Below, piece after piece: positions 18,913 through 30,240 of a stretch of DNA of 64,000 nucleotides. The position numbers and the translations under genes are program-made. The DNA comes from Chloroflexota bacterium (lineage in GTDB: Bacteria > Chloroflexota > Dehalococcoidia > Lucifugimonadales > QGNO01), in NCBI GenBank assembly GCA_003228195.2, contig QGNO01000004.1, forward strand, positions 29,452-93,451. Reading direction: 5' to 3'. The notes below the pieces were generated by a model. That model searched no databases and was not told the origin of the DNA. It was given only the letters and a program-made list of their open reading frames with translations. The first letter of the stretch is position 1. Every line of letters begins with the position of its first letter.

Positions 18913-19210
18913 TTAGAAACTAGTAAAAAGGTCAATGTCGGGAAGAAGGATCGGGGTAGGCCTAGCAGTAGGTATTGGCGTTGGAGTAACAGACGACACA
19001 GACTTAGGAGTGGGAGTTGCTGTCGACATTAACTCAGATCTAGGTATCAACACCGGCTTAGCCGTCGCAGCTGGAGTAGCAATAACTACCAGTTCGGTCA
19101 TAGGAACAGAAGAGGATCTGTAGTACTATCCCAGCCCCCACAAGCTACCGTAATTGTCCAGTTATTAGAATGAAAATAGGTTTTCCCCACCCAGCCCATA
19201 ACAACTTCAT
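18913..19210 (-). pseudogene. Remnant of a Thr/Pro-rich lipoprotein gene
   Basis: ATG 19210, 4 bases after the hpt stop, opens a signal-like peptide (MKLLWAGWGKPIFILIT). A second frame gives TVACGGWDSTTDP, which contains a lipobox-like VAC, and a third frame (ORF 18913-19101) gives a linker rich in Thr-Pro pairs (TATPTPK, VTPTPIPTARPTP). Put together they look like a small exported lipoprotein with a Chloroflexota-type TP linker, broken by about two frameshifts. This is a reconstruction by eye; the opposite-strand ORF 18935-19123 is its shadow. Confidence 0.42.
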
Positions 19211-19213
19211 CGC

Positions 19214-20317
19214 TTAACGTTTCCTAGATTTTGTAATTCCTTTCAAGTTTTCTTCACGCACCTGTGGTTGTTCCTCTGGTTTTAAAATACCAATAAAAGG
19301 TAAATTACGGTATTTTTGCAGATAGTCCAAACCGTACCCAACCACGAATTCATCTGGTACTTCAAACCCTGTATACTCTACTTGGACATCCACCAATCGC
19401 CTAACCTTTTTGTCAAGTAAGGTACAGACCTTAATATCCGCAGGCTTGAAAGATTCTAAATAGCGCAACAGGTAATTCAAAGTCATACCAGTATCTACTA
19501 TGTCTTCAATCAATAGTACTCGCCTTCCCTCTATAGCAACGTCTGGTCCTTTAGTGATCTCAACTGTGCCGTCCCGCGTTCTTAAACCTTCAGCACTTTC
19601 TCCGTAATAGGATACAGACATAAAGTCCATTATGATTGGAAGATCAACTTCCCTAATCAAGTCGGCCATGAAACAAAAAACACCACTAAGAACGCCCAAG
19701 AATATAGGTTCATCGTTTTTGTAATCTTTGGTAATTATCTTGCCCAGGTGCTTTACTCGACGATCTATTTCAGGTTTAGTAAAAAGCACTTTATCTATTG
19801 CAGGAATAGTTTCTTGCACTAATGGACCAAAGCCATATTTTGCCAACAACCTGTATATATCACGTCGGTAAAGAAGTTTGATATTGACGTCGGGATACAA
19901 CTCCTGAATTTGGCGCATCTTCCTATTTTTTACTGTAACCAAATTTTGTTTGAGAGTGGTCAATTCAACATACAAGTCGAACTCAGGTAAATAGAAATCG
20001 GGAGTGAACATTTGTAACACCCGATCCCCCTCCCATTTCAAAGGGAACGATCTCGGCTCATAAAGCCATTTAACTCCGTAAAAATCCAACAGATTCGTGA
20101 ATTCATCCTCGCTTGGATGAGCAAACGGCCGATGAGTACTAGGGACATTGTAGTGCGCCATCGGAGTAGCAACGGATATGGCAGTAGCTCTTTTAACACG
20201 CCTGCGGTTGCGTCTAGTCGAACTACTCGTATCAAAACCTCGTTTGGTCCCTTCGCTATTAGTGTCTTCTAACGAAGGTTCGAACCTATCTTCTCGATTA
20301 TCTCTATTCAAAACCAC
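19214..20317 (-). CDS. Phosphoribosyltransferase (Hpt-like) with an N-terminal nuclease-like domain
   Basis: A 367-residue fusion. Residues 165-350 form a hypoxanthine-type phosphoribosyltransferase: GVLSGVFCFMADLIRE, the PRPP loop VLLIEDIVDTGMTL (267-280), and VGYGLDYLQKYRNLPFIG, as in Hpt. Residues 68-160 resemble a Vsr/PD-(D/E)XK nuclease fold: E72, YEP at 87-89, TPDFYLPE (105-112) and YVELT (116-120), although the usual final Lys is Thr. The first 60 residues are basic and disordered. The PRT half would salvage hypoxanthine or guanine; the role of the other half is unknown, possibly a scaffold. It follows carB by 30 bases in the pyr operon. Confidence 0.8.
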   Translation of the reverse strand: MVLNRDNREDRFEPSLEDTNSEGTKRGFDTSSSTRRNRRRVKRATAISVATPMAHYNVPSTHRPFAHPSEDEFTNLLDFYGVKWLYEPRSFPLKWEGDRVLQMFTPDFYLPEFDLYVELTTLKQNLVTVKNRKMRQIQELYPDVNIKLLYRRDIYRLLAKYGFGPLVQETIPAIDKVLFTKPEIDRRVKHLGKIITKDYKNDEPIFLGVLSGVFCFMADLIREVDLPIIMDFMSVSYYGESAEGLRTRDGTVEITKGPDVAIEGRRVLLIEDIVDTGMTLNYLLRYLESFKPADIKVCTLLDKKVRRLVDVQVEYTGFEVPDEFVVGYGLDYLQKYRNLPFIGILKPEEQPQVREENLKGITKSRKR

Positions 20318-20347
20318 TCAACCCCACAACTAATTCATATTGTACTG

Positions 20348-23300
20348 CTAAGTGCCATGTAAATATTTACTAACAGGAAGCACATTATAAGAGTCTTCCC
20401 TAATCAAACTATCAACAGCAGCTCTAGCAGTGTCTAATGAAGTAAAACATGGTATTCGATTCTCAACAGCAGACCGGCGTATTTCGTACCCATCTCTAAG
20501 TATCGAAGCAGACCCAGTCACTGTATTAATCACTGCCTGAACTTTCCCATCTTCAATGACATCAAGCACGTTAGGATGACCTAGTCCAAGCTTTTTAGCT
20601 ACAAGAGGCACTTCTAGTCCTAGGGCTATAATCATTGCTGCGGTACCTTCAGTAGCGTACAAATCGCATCCAGATTTGGCAAGCGCATGAAGTAAATCAA
20701 CCGCTTCCGGTTTATCCTTATCAGAAATACTGAGTAGAATAGGATACCCACGACTTAGATGAAGCCCACTGGCCAAAAGAGCCTTAGCTAATGCAGGGGT
20801 AAATTCACGATCTAGTCCCATAACTTCGCCTGTCGACTTCATTTCAGGGCCCAGATATGTATCGACGCCAGCCAATTTAGACATTGAGAACACTGGTGCT
20901 TTCACTCCAACCAAATCTGATCGCTTCCACAAGCCACCGCTATACCCCTGTTCTTTCAAGGTCTTGCCAAGCACTATCTTAGTAGCGATATTTACCATTG
21001 GGACCCCGGTAACTTTTGAAAGAAATGGCACCGTACGACTGGACCTAGGGTTTGCCTCAATAACGTAAACTGTCGAGCCATCATAAACATGATCCTGGAA
21101 GTTTTCAGGATCCCTATATGGACTAGACCCAGTAATGACATATTGAATATTAATCAAACCTTTGATTTCTAGTCCCAAAGCTATTCTTTTTGTATAGTCC
21201 TCAAGTGTCTGGACTTCTGCCGTTGTCAGGGTAAGACCAGGATATATAGCCATGGAGTCACCACTATGAACACCCGAACGTTCAACATGCTCCATGATCC
21301 CAGGAATCAATACCTCCGTCCCATCACATATCGCATCGACCTCCACTTCTCGACCTTCGAGATACTTGTCTATTAAAATCGACTTGCCCTCCACTATCTC
21401 CACTGCATTAGCGAGATAACCAACCAACTCCGAGGCATTCTGGACAATTTCCATCGCTCGACCGCCCAGGACATAACTCGGCCTCACCAAAACCGGATAA
21501 CCAATGCGTTGTGCGACGTTCAGTCCTTCCTCGACATTTGTAACCGCCGCCCCAGGAGGTTGAGGAATCCCCTGCCTTGATAAGAAATTCTCGAATTTGC
21601 GTCTGTCCGCTGCTATATCTATGGCCTGTGCGGAGGATCCCAAAATCGGCATTCCAGCGCGTGCAAGGATCTGGGATAAATTGATAGCCGTTTGCCCACC
21701 AAATTGGACTACCGAAGGAGTGAATTCAATAGTGCCGGACGAATCTTCTGTACATTCATTATCTAGAATATCCAAAATGCTTTCTTCATCTAAGGGCTCA
21801 AAATAAAGCCTGTCACTCGTATCAAAATCGGTGGAAACAGTTTCCGGGTTTGAATTGACTATAATGCTGGCGGTGTTCTCCTCCTGCAAAGCCCAAGCAG
21901 CATGCACGCTACAGTAGTCAAATTCAATTCCTTGTCCTATACGAATCGGCCCACTGCCAATAACTAACGCCTTACGACCGCTTAACGGCAATGCTTCATT
22001 CTCCACTTCGTAAGTACTATAAAAATATGGTGTCTTTGCTTCAAATTCGGCCGCACAAGTATCAACCATCTTGTAAACCGGGCCAATAGCCCACTCTCGC
22101 CTCAATGCCCTTACCTGATCAGGTAATCGATCAGCCAATGTTCCGATATATTCATCGGAAAAACCCAGCCGCTTCGCAGTATTCATTAATTTGGGGGTCA
22201 GTGATTCAGCAAGCAATCTACGCTCCATCTCTACAATCCTCTGTAATCCTGCAAGAAACCACGGATCTATCCCCGTAGTGGCACTGAGATCTTGCAGTGA
22301 AACGGATCGCCGGAGTGCAGTCATGAGAACCCAAAGCCGTGTATCCCTAGGCTCCAAGGGCAAATCATCAATTGACTTACTATTACCATCTCGCCAAGAC
22401 TTATCCTCCCAAAGCAAATTTTTTGCAGGCTGCTCCAAGGATCGTACGGCCTTTTGAAGCGCAGCTTCAAAAGTTCTATCTATCCCCATGACTTCCCCTG
22501 TGGCTTTCATTTGAACTCCTAAATTGCGTTCACCAGCAGGAAACTTATCAAAAGGCCACCTGGGAATTTTCACAACACAGTAATCGATTGTGGGTTCAAA
22601 AGCAGCCCCAGTCTTACCTGTGACCTTGTTGGATATCTCGTCCAATCGTTTACCCAAAGCAATTTTGGCAGCAACACGAGCTATAGGATAACCTGTGGCC
22701 TTACTCGCAAGGGCCGAGCTCCTACTAACCCTAGGATTAACTTCTATTACATAGTAGGCTGAAGAGGGTTTCCTCCCACCCGAATATTCGTGCGGGGCAG
22801 CCATTGGGTGAGGTGCAAGTGCAAACTGGACGTTGCAGCCACCTTCAACACCCAGCTCCCTGATTATTCGAAATGAGGCACTACGAAGCATTTGATAATC
22901 TTTATCAGATAGAGTTTGAGTCGGAGCAGTAACTATGCTGTCTCCAGTATGAACACCCATTGGATCAAGGTTTTCCATCGCACAAACCATGACGCAGTTA
23001 TCTCCACCATCTCTCATTATCTCGTATTCGACTTCTTTCCATCCCAGTAAATACTTTTCCAGCAATATCTGTTGAATAGGGCTTGCCTGCAACCCAGTGC
23101 TCACAACTCCATCGAGGTATTCAGGGCTAGACACCACTCCTCCACCAGTACCTCCCAATGTGTAAGCGGGTCGTACCACCAATGGAAATCCCATCCTCTG
23201 AGCACACGCTCTCGCTTCCTCTAGAGAGGTCACAGTCTCGCTCTCTGGCACAGGCTCACCTAGATCTATAAGCAATTGCCTAAACATCGACCTGTCTTCA

Positions 23301-23695
23301 GCTTTCTTGATAGTGTCTAGTTGCGTCCCAAGTAATCTGACTCCGTATTTTTCCAAAATACCTGCGTCGGCAACTTCCACGGCCAGATTTAATCCGGTCT
23401 GTCCACCCAAAGTAGGCAGTAATCCCTGTGGTCTTTCTGCCCGAATGATTCTCTCGATGACCTCTACAGTTAGCGGTTCAATATACACAACATCAGCTAT
23501 TCCTTGGTCGGTCATTATCGTCGCAGGATTCGAATTTACTAATATCGTAGTAATGCCTTCTTCCCTTAAAGACCTGCACGCTTGCGACCCAGCATAGTCA
23601 AACTCAGCAGCCTGACCAATGACAATTGGGCCCGATCCAATTATTAGCACCTTTTTGATTTCGTCAGAAATTTTAACCAATTTAATTCCTATCAT
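20348..23695 (-). CDS. carB: Carbamoyl-phosphate synthase large subunit
   Basis: About 1115 residues with two homologous ATP-grasp halves, each opening with the GSGPI.IGQ motif (IGSGPIVIGQAAEFDYAGSQ near the N-terminus and IGSGPIRIGQGIEFDYCSVH near residue 590), and a C-terminal allosteric domain. It makes carbamoyl phosphate from glutamine-derived ammonia, bicarbonate and two ATP for pyrimidines and arginine. The start is ATG 23695, although TTG 23680 with ATAGGA just upstream is a good alternative. A hairpin with a U-tract sits 49 bases upstream, so carB may be regulated apart from carA. Confidence 0.97.
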   Translation of the reverse strand: MIGIKLVKISDEIKKVLIIGSGPIVIGQAAEFDYAGSQACRSLREEGITTILVNSNPATIMTDQGIADVVYIEPLTVEVIERIIRAERPQGLLPTLGGQTGLNLAVEVADAGILEKYGVRLLGTQLDTIKKAEDRSMFRQLLIDLGEPVPESETVTSLEEARACAQRMGFPLVVRPAYTLGGTGGGVVSSPEYLDGVVSTGLQASPIQQILLEKYLLGWKEVEYEIMRDGGDNCVMVCAMENLDPMGVHTGDSIVTAPTQTLSDKDYQMLRSASFRIIRELGVEGGCNVQFALAPHPMAAPHEYSGGRKPSSAYYVIEVNPRVSRSSALASKATGYPIARVAAKIALGKRLDEISNKVTGKTGAAFEPTIDYCVVKIPRWPFDKFPAGERNLGVQMKATGEVMGIDRTFEAALQKAVRSLEQPAKNLLWEDKSWRDGNSKSIDDLPLEPRDTRLWVLMTALRRSVSLQDLSATTGIDPWFLAGLQRIVEMERRLLAESLTPKLMNTAKRLGFSDEYIGTLADRLPDQVRALRREWAIGPVYKMVDTCAAEFEAKTPYFYSTYEVENEALPLSGRKALVIGSGPIRIGQGIEFDYCSVHAAWALQEENTASIIVNSNPETVSTDFDTSDRLYFEPLDEESILDILDNECTEDSSGTIEFTPSVVQFGGQTAINLSQILARAGMPILGSSAQAIDIAADRRKFENFLSRQGIPQPPGAAVTNVEEGLNVAQRIGYPVLVRPSYVLGGRAMEIVQNASELVGYLANAVEIVEGKSILIDKYLEGREVEVDAICDGTEVLIPGIMEHVERSGVHSGDSMAIYPGLTLTTAEVQTLEDYTKRIALGLEIKGLINIQYVITGSSPYRDPENFQDHVYDGSTVYVIEANPRSSRTVPFLSKVTGVPMVNIATKIVLGKTLKEQGYSGGLWKRSDLVGVKAPVFSMSKLAGVDTYLGPEMKSTGEVMGLDREFTPALAKALLASGLHLSRGYPILLSISDKDKPEAVDLLHALAKSGCDLYATEGTAAMIIALGLEVPLVAKKLGLGHPNVLDVIEDGKVQAVINTVTGSASILRDGYEIRRSAVENRIPCFTSLDTARAAVDSLIREDSYNVLPVSKYLHGT

Positions 23696-23735
23696 GACCA
23701 AAGAAAGATGACGATCACCAATTCAACATCCAAGA

Positions 23736-23760
23736 AAAAATTTAGTTCGGCACGAACTAT
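23736..23760 (-). terminator. Hairpin with U-tract upstream of carB
   Basis: On the minus strand a 7-bp stem (TAGTTCG / CGAACTA, 3-base loop) is followed by AATTTTTTC, the shape of an intrinsic terminator. It lies between the membrane-protein gene and carB within the pyr operon, so it would make transcription into carB partial or conditional. Confidence 0.5.
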
Positions 23761-23808
23761 CTTAACTTTCAGTCATTCTTAAGCCTAAAAACAGTAGACC
23801 AAATACTA

Positions 23809-24417
23809 CTAAGCCTTCATAAGGAAGAGACTGCCCCAAGCTGCGATAAGCAACCAAGGCATCACACTCCAAACAAGTCGCTCAGACATTAACCTGGGCA
23901 TCCAAGGTTTACCTTCCGAACTCAATCCGAAATCCCTGAGACCCTGTTCCAATTCATTGTCACCCTCAGCGAGCTGTCTCGCGACCGTAGTACCTCGATT
24001 TTCAAATTTACGGCTCTGCCTGAGAAAAGTGAGATAGAGACTAGATCTCATACCCAGTTCACGCTCTATTTCGTTGCGTCGATACTCAGCAACTCTCTGC
24101 GCCGCAAACATTCGCCTGATCAGCAGCCACCAACCAAACGTTATCAGCGAGCAAATTCCACCTATGAGTGCCAGCATTCTCGAAGTTTCTTCAATTCCTG
24201 ATTGCATCATAGTGGCCTGAAAGGTTATACCTATCATGCTCAGTCCAACTACTACCATCCCACTTACCCAAGTTCGCGCATGCAACGCTGCCCAATATGC
24301 ATCGAGAAGCTCATACTCTACTAGCAACACTTGCCAACGATTTCGCGGCGGTACTTTCATAGCAACTTGTTCCGCCGGCATCGGATCATCTCCCAACTGA
24401 CGTGGTTCTCTCATCAC
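23809..24417 (-). CDS. Membrane protein of unknown function between carA and carB
   Basis: A 202-residue protein not recognised as a known family. It has hydrophobic segments near residues 50-70, 83-103 and 180-200, separated by a charged helical region (AEYRRNEIERELGMRSS, then LRQSRKFENRG). Its ATG overlaps the carA stop (ATGA), so it is translated with carA. carA and carB products form a heterodimer and are normally adjacent; a membrane protein between them is unusual. It may be a passenger or may tether or regulate the enzyme. Confidence 0.75.
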   Translation of the reverse strand: MMREPRQLGDDPMPAEQVAMKVPPRNRWQVLLVEYELLDAYWAALHARTWVSGMVVVGLSMIGITFQATMMQSGIEETSRMLALIGGICSLITFGWWLLIRRMFAAQRVAEYRRNEIERELGMRSSLYLTFLRQSRKFENRGTTVARQLAEGDNELEQGLRDFGLSSEGKPWMPRLMSERLVWSVMPWLLIAAWGSLFLMKA

Positions 24418-25511
24418 TTATTCACTCCTTTAACCAACGACAAAAAACTGTCGAAAAGATAGTCATTATCCCAAGGCCCAGGGGCAGCCTCAGAATGAAA
24501 TTGTATTCCCATTAACGGGAAATCGTTATGCCTAATACCTTCAACCGTTCCGTCATTAAGATTTACATGGCTAACCTCCAATCCAGATGGCAATGTGTCC
24601 CCATCTACAGCAAATCCGTGATTTTGGGACGTAATATAAGTACGGCCTGTAGAAAAGTCCTTAACTGGATGATTACCTCCGTGATGCCCAAACTTCAATT
24701 TATATGTATTAGCACCCAACGCTCTTGCAATAAGTTGATGCCCCAAACATATCCCCATCAAAGGAACCTTACCGATCATTTCTTTCAAAGCATCAATAGC
24801 ATAACCCAAAAGAGCAGGGTCTCCAGGCCCAGGTGAAAATACTACCCCTGACGGATCCAAGTCCATGATAGTCTGAAAACTGCTCGTGGCCGGCACTACA
24901 GTAACGCGACAACCTCTTATTTCGAGGCTTCGCAAAATGTTGTATTTCACACCACAATCGGCAACTACAATATGCAAGCCCCCATTTGTATCTTCGGGAT
25001 TTAATCCCCAGTCGTAAGTTTGTTGAGTAGTTACAGAAGCCACGTGATCCAAATCCACGTAGCGCTTTGCACTCCGTAAGTGCTCCAGTGCCTGATCTCC
25101 GCTTAGTTCCGAGGTTATGCACCCCATCATTGCGCCCTGTGACCTTATACGCCGGGTGACTGATCTTGTGTCCACTTCACTGATGCCTTTAACGCCCTGT
25201 TTCCCTAAATATTCATTCAATCCAACGTCACTCAAATGATGACTCGGGTATTGACAGCTCTGCCGAACTACATATCCGGCAACCTGAATACGTTCGGATT
25301 CAACGTTGATTTCATTACAACCGTAATTCCCAATCAACGGATAGGTTGCCACAACGATTTGACCCGCATACGAAGGGTCAGTAAGAATTTCCTGATAGCC
25401 CGTCATTGATGTATTAAACACAACCTCTCCGACAGCGGTTCCCTCAGTTCCCATTGATTCACCTTGGTAAACTGACCCGTCTTCTAGAACTAGAATGGAA
25501 GCACTACTCAT
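24414..25511 (-). CDS. carA: Carbamoyl-phosphate synthase small subunit
   Basis: A 365-residue glutamine amidotransferase subunit. The N-terminal CPSase domain includes FNTSMTGYQEILTDPSY; the class I amidotransferase domain has SPGPGDP, the nucleophile Cys in GICLGHQLIARALG, and the catalytic His-Glu in IQFHSEAAPGP. It supplies ammonia to CarB. Its start overlaps the pyrC stop by several bases and its end overlaps the next gene, indicating one tightly packed operon. Confidence 0.97.
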   Translation of the reverse strand: MSSASILVLEDGSVYQGESMGTEGTAVGEVVFNTSMTGYQEILTDPSYAGQIVVATYPLIGNYGCNEINVESERIQVAGYVVRQSCQYPSHHLSDVGLNEYLGKQGVKGISEVDTRSVTRRIRSQGAMMGCITSELSGDQALEHLRSAKRYVDLDHVASVTTQQTYDWGLNPEDTNGGLHIVVADCGVKYNILRSLEIRGCRVTVVPATSSFQTIMDLDPSGVVFSPGPGDPALLGYAIDALKEMIGKVPLMGICLGHQLIARALGANTYKLKFGHHGGNHPVKDFSTGRTYITSQNHGFAVDGDTLPSGLEVSHVNLNDGTVEGIRHNDFPLMGIQFHSEAAPGPWDNDYLFDSFLSLVKGVNK

Positions 25512-26864
25512 CCAGTTTCTCCTGTTCGTATACTAAGTTCCCTCCCACAAAAGCCATAACAACCTTACCCTTCAATCGAACTCCTTCAATTGGAGTGTTC
25601 TTTCCCTTGGAATTGAACTCCTCACTTGAGACTATCCAATCTTTGTTAGGATCGAAAACGACAATATCTGCCGTTGTCCCTTTTCTCAATGTAGCTAAAT
25701 CCGAATATGCATCTCCAAGTACTACAAGGGGTCCGACTGTCAACTTTGAAACAAGCGTCATTAGGTCAATTCGGTCATCGTGAACCAAGGTCATCAGCAA
25801 TCCAAAAGCCGTTTCTAACCCACTGAATCCATACGCAGCATCATCATAAGTGACCAACTTATCTATAACCGTTTGCGGTGCATGATCTGTAGCAATCACA
25901 TCTATAACCCCTTCGTTTAGTCCGGCTATGAGTGCTTCCACATCTTCACGGGATCTCAAAGGAGGGTTTACTTTAGTGAATGTGTCGTACGCCTCTAAAC
26001 CCAATGGCCCGTTTATAGGTCCATCTTGGTCATGCCCCAAAACCCACCTCTCATCTAGCGTTAAATGGTGCGGAGTAACCTCTGCCGTAACGTTAGCCCC
26101 TCTTTGTTTCGCCAATCGAATTAGATCGACAGAACCAGAGGTAGTAATATGCGCCACGTGTAACCGACCGCCAGTCAATTCGGCGAGTGCTATATCTCGA
26201 GCAATTACTGACTCCTCCGCAACGGACGGCCAACCTCTCAACCCTGTGCGATTAGAAATCCATCCTTCGTTCACAGGAGAACCTTGCGACAACTCTAAAT
26301 CTTCAGAATGTTGTATGACAGGCAAGGCAAGGCCACTGGAATACGCTAGGGCCTGTCGCATCAAATGTGAATCTGCCACCGGCTTCCCGTCGTCACTGAA
26401 TCCGACGGCGCCCGATTGCGCCATTTCCCAAAGCTCGGCCAGTTGTTTCCCTTCGCTACCTTTGGTAACACATCCTATAGGTAGTACCCTTGCTTTTCCG
26501 GCCAAGGCCGCTTTCTGAATCACATATTCAATCGTGACAGCGTTATCCATCGGCGGATTAGTATTAGGCATAGCGCATATCGTAGTGAACCCACCGTTGA
26601 CCGCAGCAGCAACCCCGGTACTTATAGTCTCCTTATCTTCATATCCAGGCTCTCGCAAATGTGTGTGCAAATCAATAAATCCTGGGCACACTACTAAGCC
26701 ATCCCCATTCAATAGTCTGCATCTCTCAGGAATATCCCCGTCCCTCAACGGTGCACCCACATGCTTTATTAAGCCTTCATCTACCAAGATGTCGCCAAAC
26801 TCATCCATCCCGGTGATCACATCTAACAGGCGAGCGTTCTTTATAAGAAAATGACCCAACTTAG

Positions 26865-26868
<4 letters not shown>
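25504..26868 (-). CDS. pyrC: Dihydroorotase
   Basis: A 454-residue class I dihydroorotase of the amidohydrolase superfamily. Metal-binding HxH is in DLHTHLREPGYEDKETI, with later metal or substrate residues in HSEDLEL, HITT and IATDHAPQT. It closes carbamoyl aspartate to dihydroorotate. The gene overlaps pyrB upstream and carA downstream by a few bases, the usual sign of translational coupling in pyr operons. Length is normal. Confidence 0.96.
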
Positions 26869-28504
<1,636 letters not shown>

Positions 28505-28508
28505 TTAG

Positions 28509-28576
28509 ACCCTTACCAGCCTCACAGGACTGATTTCAAGGTTACGTACTCGACAACTAATCATTCATCGAGTACG
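28509..28576 (-). promoter_or_regulatory. PyrR-binding leader: 5' hairpin, PyrR loop and antiterminator arm
   Basis: The transcript first forms CGTACTCGA/TCGAGTACG (28545-28576), then contains AGTCCTGTGAGGCT (28518-28531), which fits the PyrR binding-loop consensus ARUCCNGNGAGGYU at every position. Directly behind it, GGTAAGGGT (28509-28517) can pair either with the upstream ACCTT side of the PyrR stem or with ATCCTTACC, the 5' arm of the terminator. This is the standard antiterminator versus anti-antiterminator switch. Confidence 0.88.
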
Positions 28577-28581
28577 ACTAG

Positions 28582-28611
28582 AGTATAGCATTCAATCGGA
28601 CCTAGTAGCAA
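28582..28611 (-). promoter_or_regulatory. pyr operon promoter
   Basis: On the minus strand TTGCTA and TATACT are separated by 18 bases. Initiation would fall near 28575, just at the first leader hairpin, giving a leader of about 137 bases before pyrR. Confidence 0.6.
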
Positions 28612-28648
28612 TCAAATAAATCGACCTTAAACGCACTTCCAGTGACAA

Positions 28649-28684
28649 TAAAATAGGTCCTCTCATAACGCCAAGAGGACCTAT
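28649..28684 (-). terminator. Intrinsic terminator behind the malic enzyme genes
   Basis: A perfect 11-bp stem (ATAGGTCCTCT / AGAGGACCTAT) with a 10-base loop is followed on the minus strand by TTTATT. It lies 26 bases beyond the stop of the distal malic enzyme and ahead of the pyr promoter. Confidence 0.8.
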
Positions 28685-28709
28685 CTAATTCCATAGATTG
28701 TAACTTCTG

Positions 28710-30158
28710 TTATTTAATCAATGATTCCACGCCATACGCTTTCGGGGTACTCCTGCGTGCAACACCCGTCTTAACCGCTGCCTCAGCCACAGCCTTTGCC
28801 ACCGAAACGGCCACGTTTCGATCAAATACGTTGGGAATTATATATTCTTCGTTGAGTTGGCTATCTGGAACGCTATTAGCAATAGCTTTAGCAGCAGCCA
28901 ACTTCATTTCGGCATTAACTCTAGTGGCCCTGACATCTAGCATTCCTCTAAAAAATCCCGGGAAACATAGCGCATTATTAACCTGGTTTGGATAATCAGA
29001 GCGCCCGGTTGCCATCACTTTGACATACTCAGCAGCCTCTTCAGGGTAAATCTCCGGATCTGGGTTTGCCATTGCAAAAACTATTGCATCTTTATTCATG
29101 GCCTTGACGTGGTCAACCGTAATAACGCCAGGTCCCGACAATCCTATAAATAAATCCGCACCCGTCATCGCATCCATCAATGTGCCTTTGAAGTTATCAG
29201 GGTTGGTATTCTCCGCAAACCACTTCTTAGATTCGTTGTCACCGTAATCTCGATCCCTGTGAAGAACTCCTTGCCTATCGGCACCAACAACATCTAGCAA
29301 CCCAGCGTCCATGAGCATTCGAGTAGTGGCCATCCCACCCGCTCCAACGCCAACAACCACGGCCTTCATATTCTCGATTTTTTTTCCAGTAACCTTTACA
29401 GCATTGAGGAAAGCAGCAGTGCTAGTCACCGCTGTGCCATGCTGATCGTCATGGAATACCGGTATGTCCAATTTTTCTTGCAACCTCTCTTCTATGTAGA
29501 AACAGCGTGGTGCGGAAATATCCTCAAGATTTATTCCGCCAAATCCCACAGCGAAGTTTTCAATAGCCTCGACAATTTCATCTTGATCCTTGGTAGCCAG
29601 GCAAATCGGCCAAGCGTCAACACCCCCCAATTCCTTAAATAGCATGGCCTTGCCTTCCATTACAGGCATTGCAGCAGCTGGGCCAATATCACCTAGACCC
29701 AAAACAGCAGTGCCATCTGAGACAACAGCGACAGTATTTCCTTTGGCTGTTAAATTCCAACTCGATTCCGGATCGTCATGAATCGCCATACAAACTCGTG
29801 CGACTCCAGGCGTATAAGCCATAGACAGGTCATTCCGCGTTCTTACTGGACTCTTGGATCGCATCTCTATCTTTCCGTTAAGGTGCAAAAGAAAAGTGGG
29901 ATCAGAAACGCTAACGACATTTACGCCCGGAAGCTTCTTGAGCTTGGCAACCATGTCCTGGCCGTGAGCGACATCACTAGCGTTAATAGTGAGATCTCGA
30001 ATTACCTTATCCTGCGAAGATTGGACCAAATCAAGGGCCGATATGTCTCCGCCCATTTCACCGATAGCTGTAGTAATAGACCCGAGTTGGCCCGGCTGAT
30101 TGGGATATTCCGCCCTAATAGTAACTCCATATGCGATAGCAGGGTATCTTACAGACAT
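28710..30158 (-). CDS. NAD(P)-dependent malic enzyme with N-terminal ACT domain (copy 1)
   Basis: A 482-residue malic enzyme. Residues 1-85 form an ACT domain ([20 protein letters not shown]), then malic N-terminal motifs ([20 protein letters not shown]-type [21 protein letters not shown]), the metal and catalytic region [17 protein letters not shown], and the NAD site [13 protein letters not shown]. It decarboxylates malate to pyruvate with reduction of NAD(P). It is followed by a strong terminator. The paralogue of identical length just upstream makes this a tandem pair; the regulatory ligand of the ACT domain is unknown. Confidence 0.93.
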   Translation of the reverse strand: MSVRYPAIAYGVTIRAEYPNQPGQLGSITTAIGEMGGDISALDLVQSSQDKVIRDLTINASDVAHGQDMVAKLKKLPGVNVVSVSDPTFLLHLNGKIEMRSKSPVRTRNDLSMAYTPGVARVCMAIHDDPESSWNLTAKGNTVAVVSDGTAVLGLGDIGPAAAMPVMEGKAMLFKELGGVDAWPICLATKDQDEIVEAIENFAVGFGGINLEDISAPRCFYIEERLQEKLDIPVFHDDQHGTAVTSTAAFLNAVKVTGKKIENMKAVVVGVGAGGMATTRMLMDAGLLDVVGADRQGVLHRDRDYGDNESKKWFAENTNPDNFKGTLMDAMTGADLFIGLSGPGVITVDHVKAMNKDAIVFAMANPDPEIYPEEAAEYVKVMATGRSDYPNQVNNALCFPGFFRGMLDVRATRVNAEMKLAAAKAIANSVPDSQLNEEYIIPNVFDRNVAVSVAKAVAEAAVKTGVARRSTPKAYGVESLIK

Positions 30159-30240
30159 TAAAATGACTCCTTATTAGCGAAGATCAATGATACACCACAG
30201 CCAGCTAAAGGGATACAGCTTCAAAGATTCTAGTCGTCAA

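Noticed and set aside
18935-19123. Gly/Val-rich plus-strand ORF
   Set aside because: It is the reverse complement of the Thr/Pro-rich minus-strand remnant; its repetitive look comes from the TP codons.
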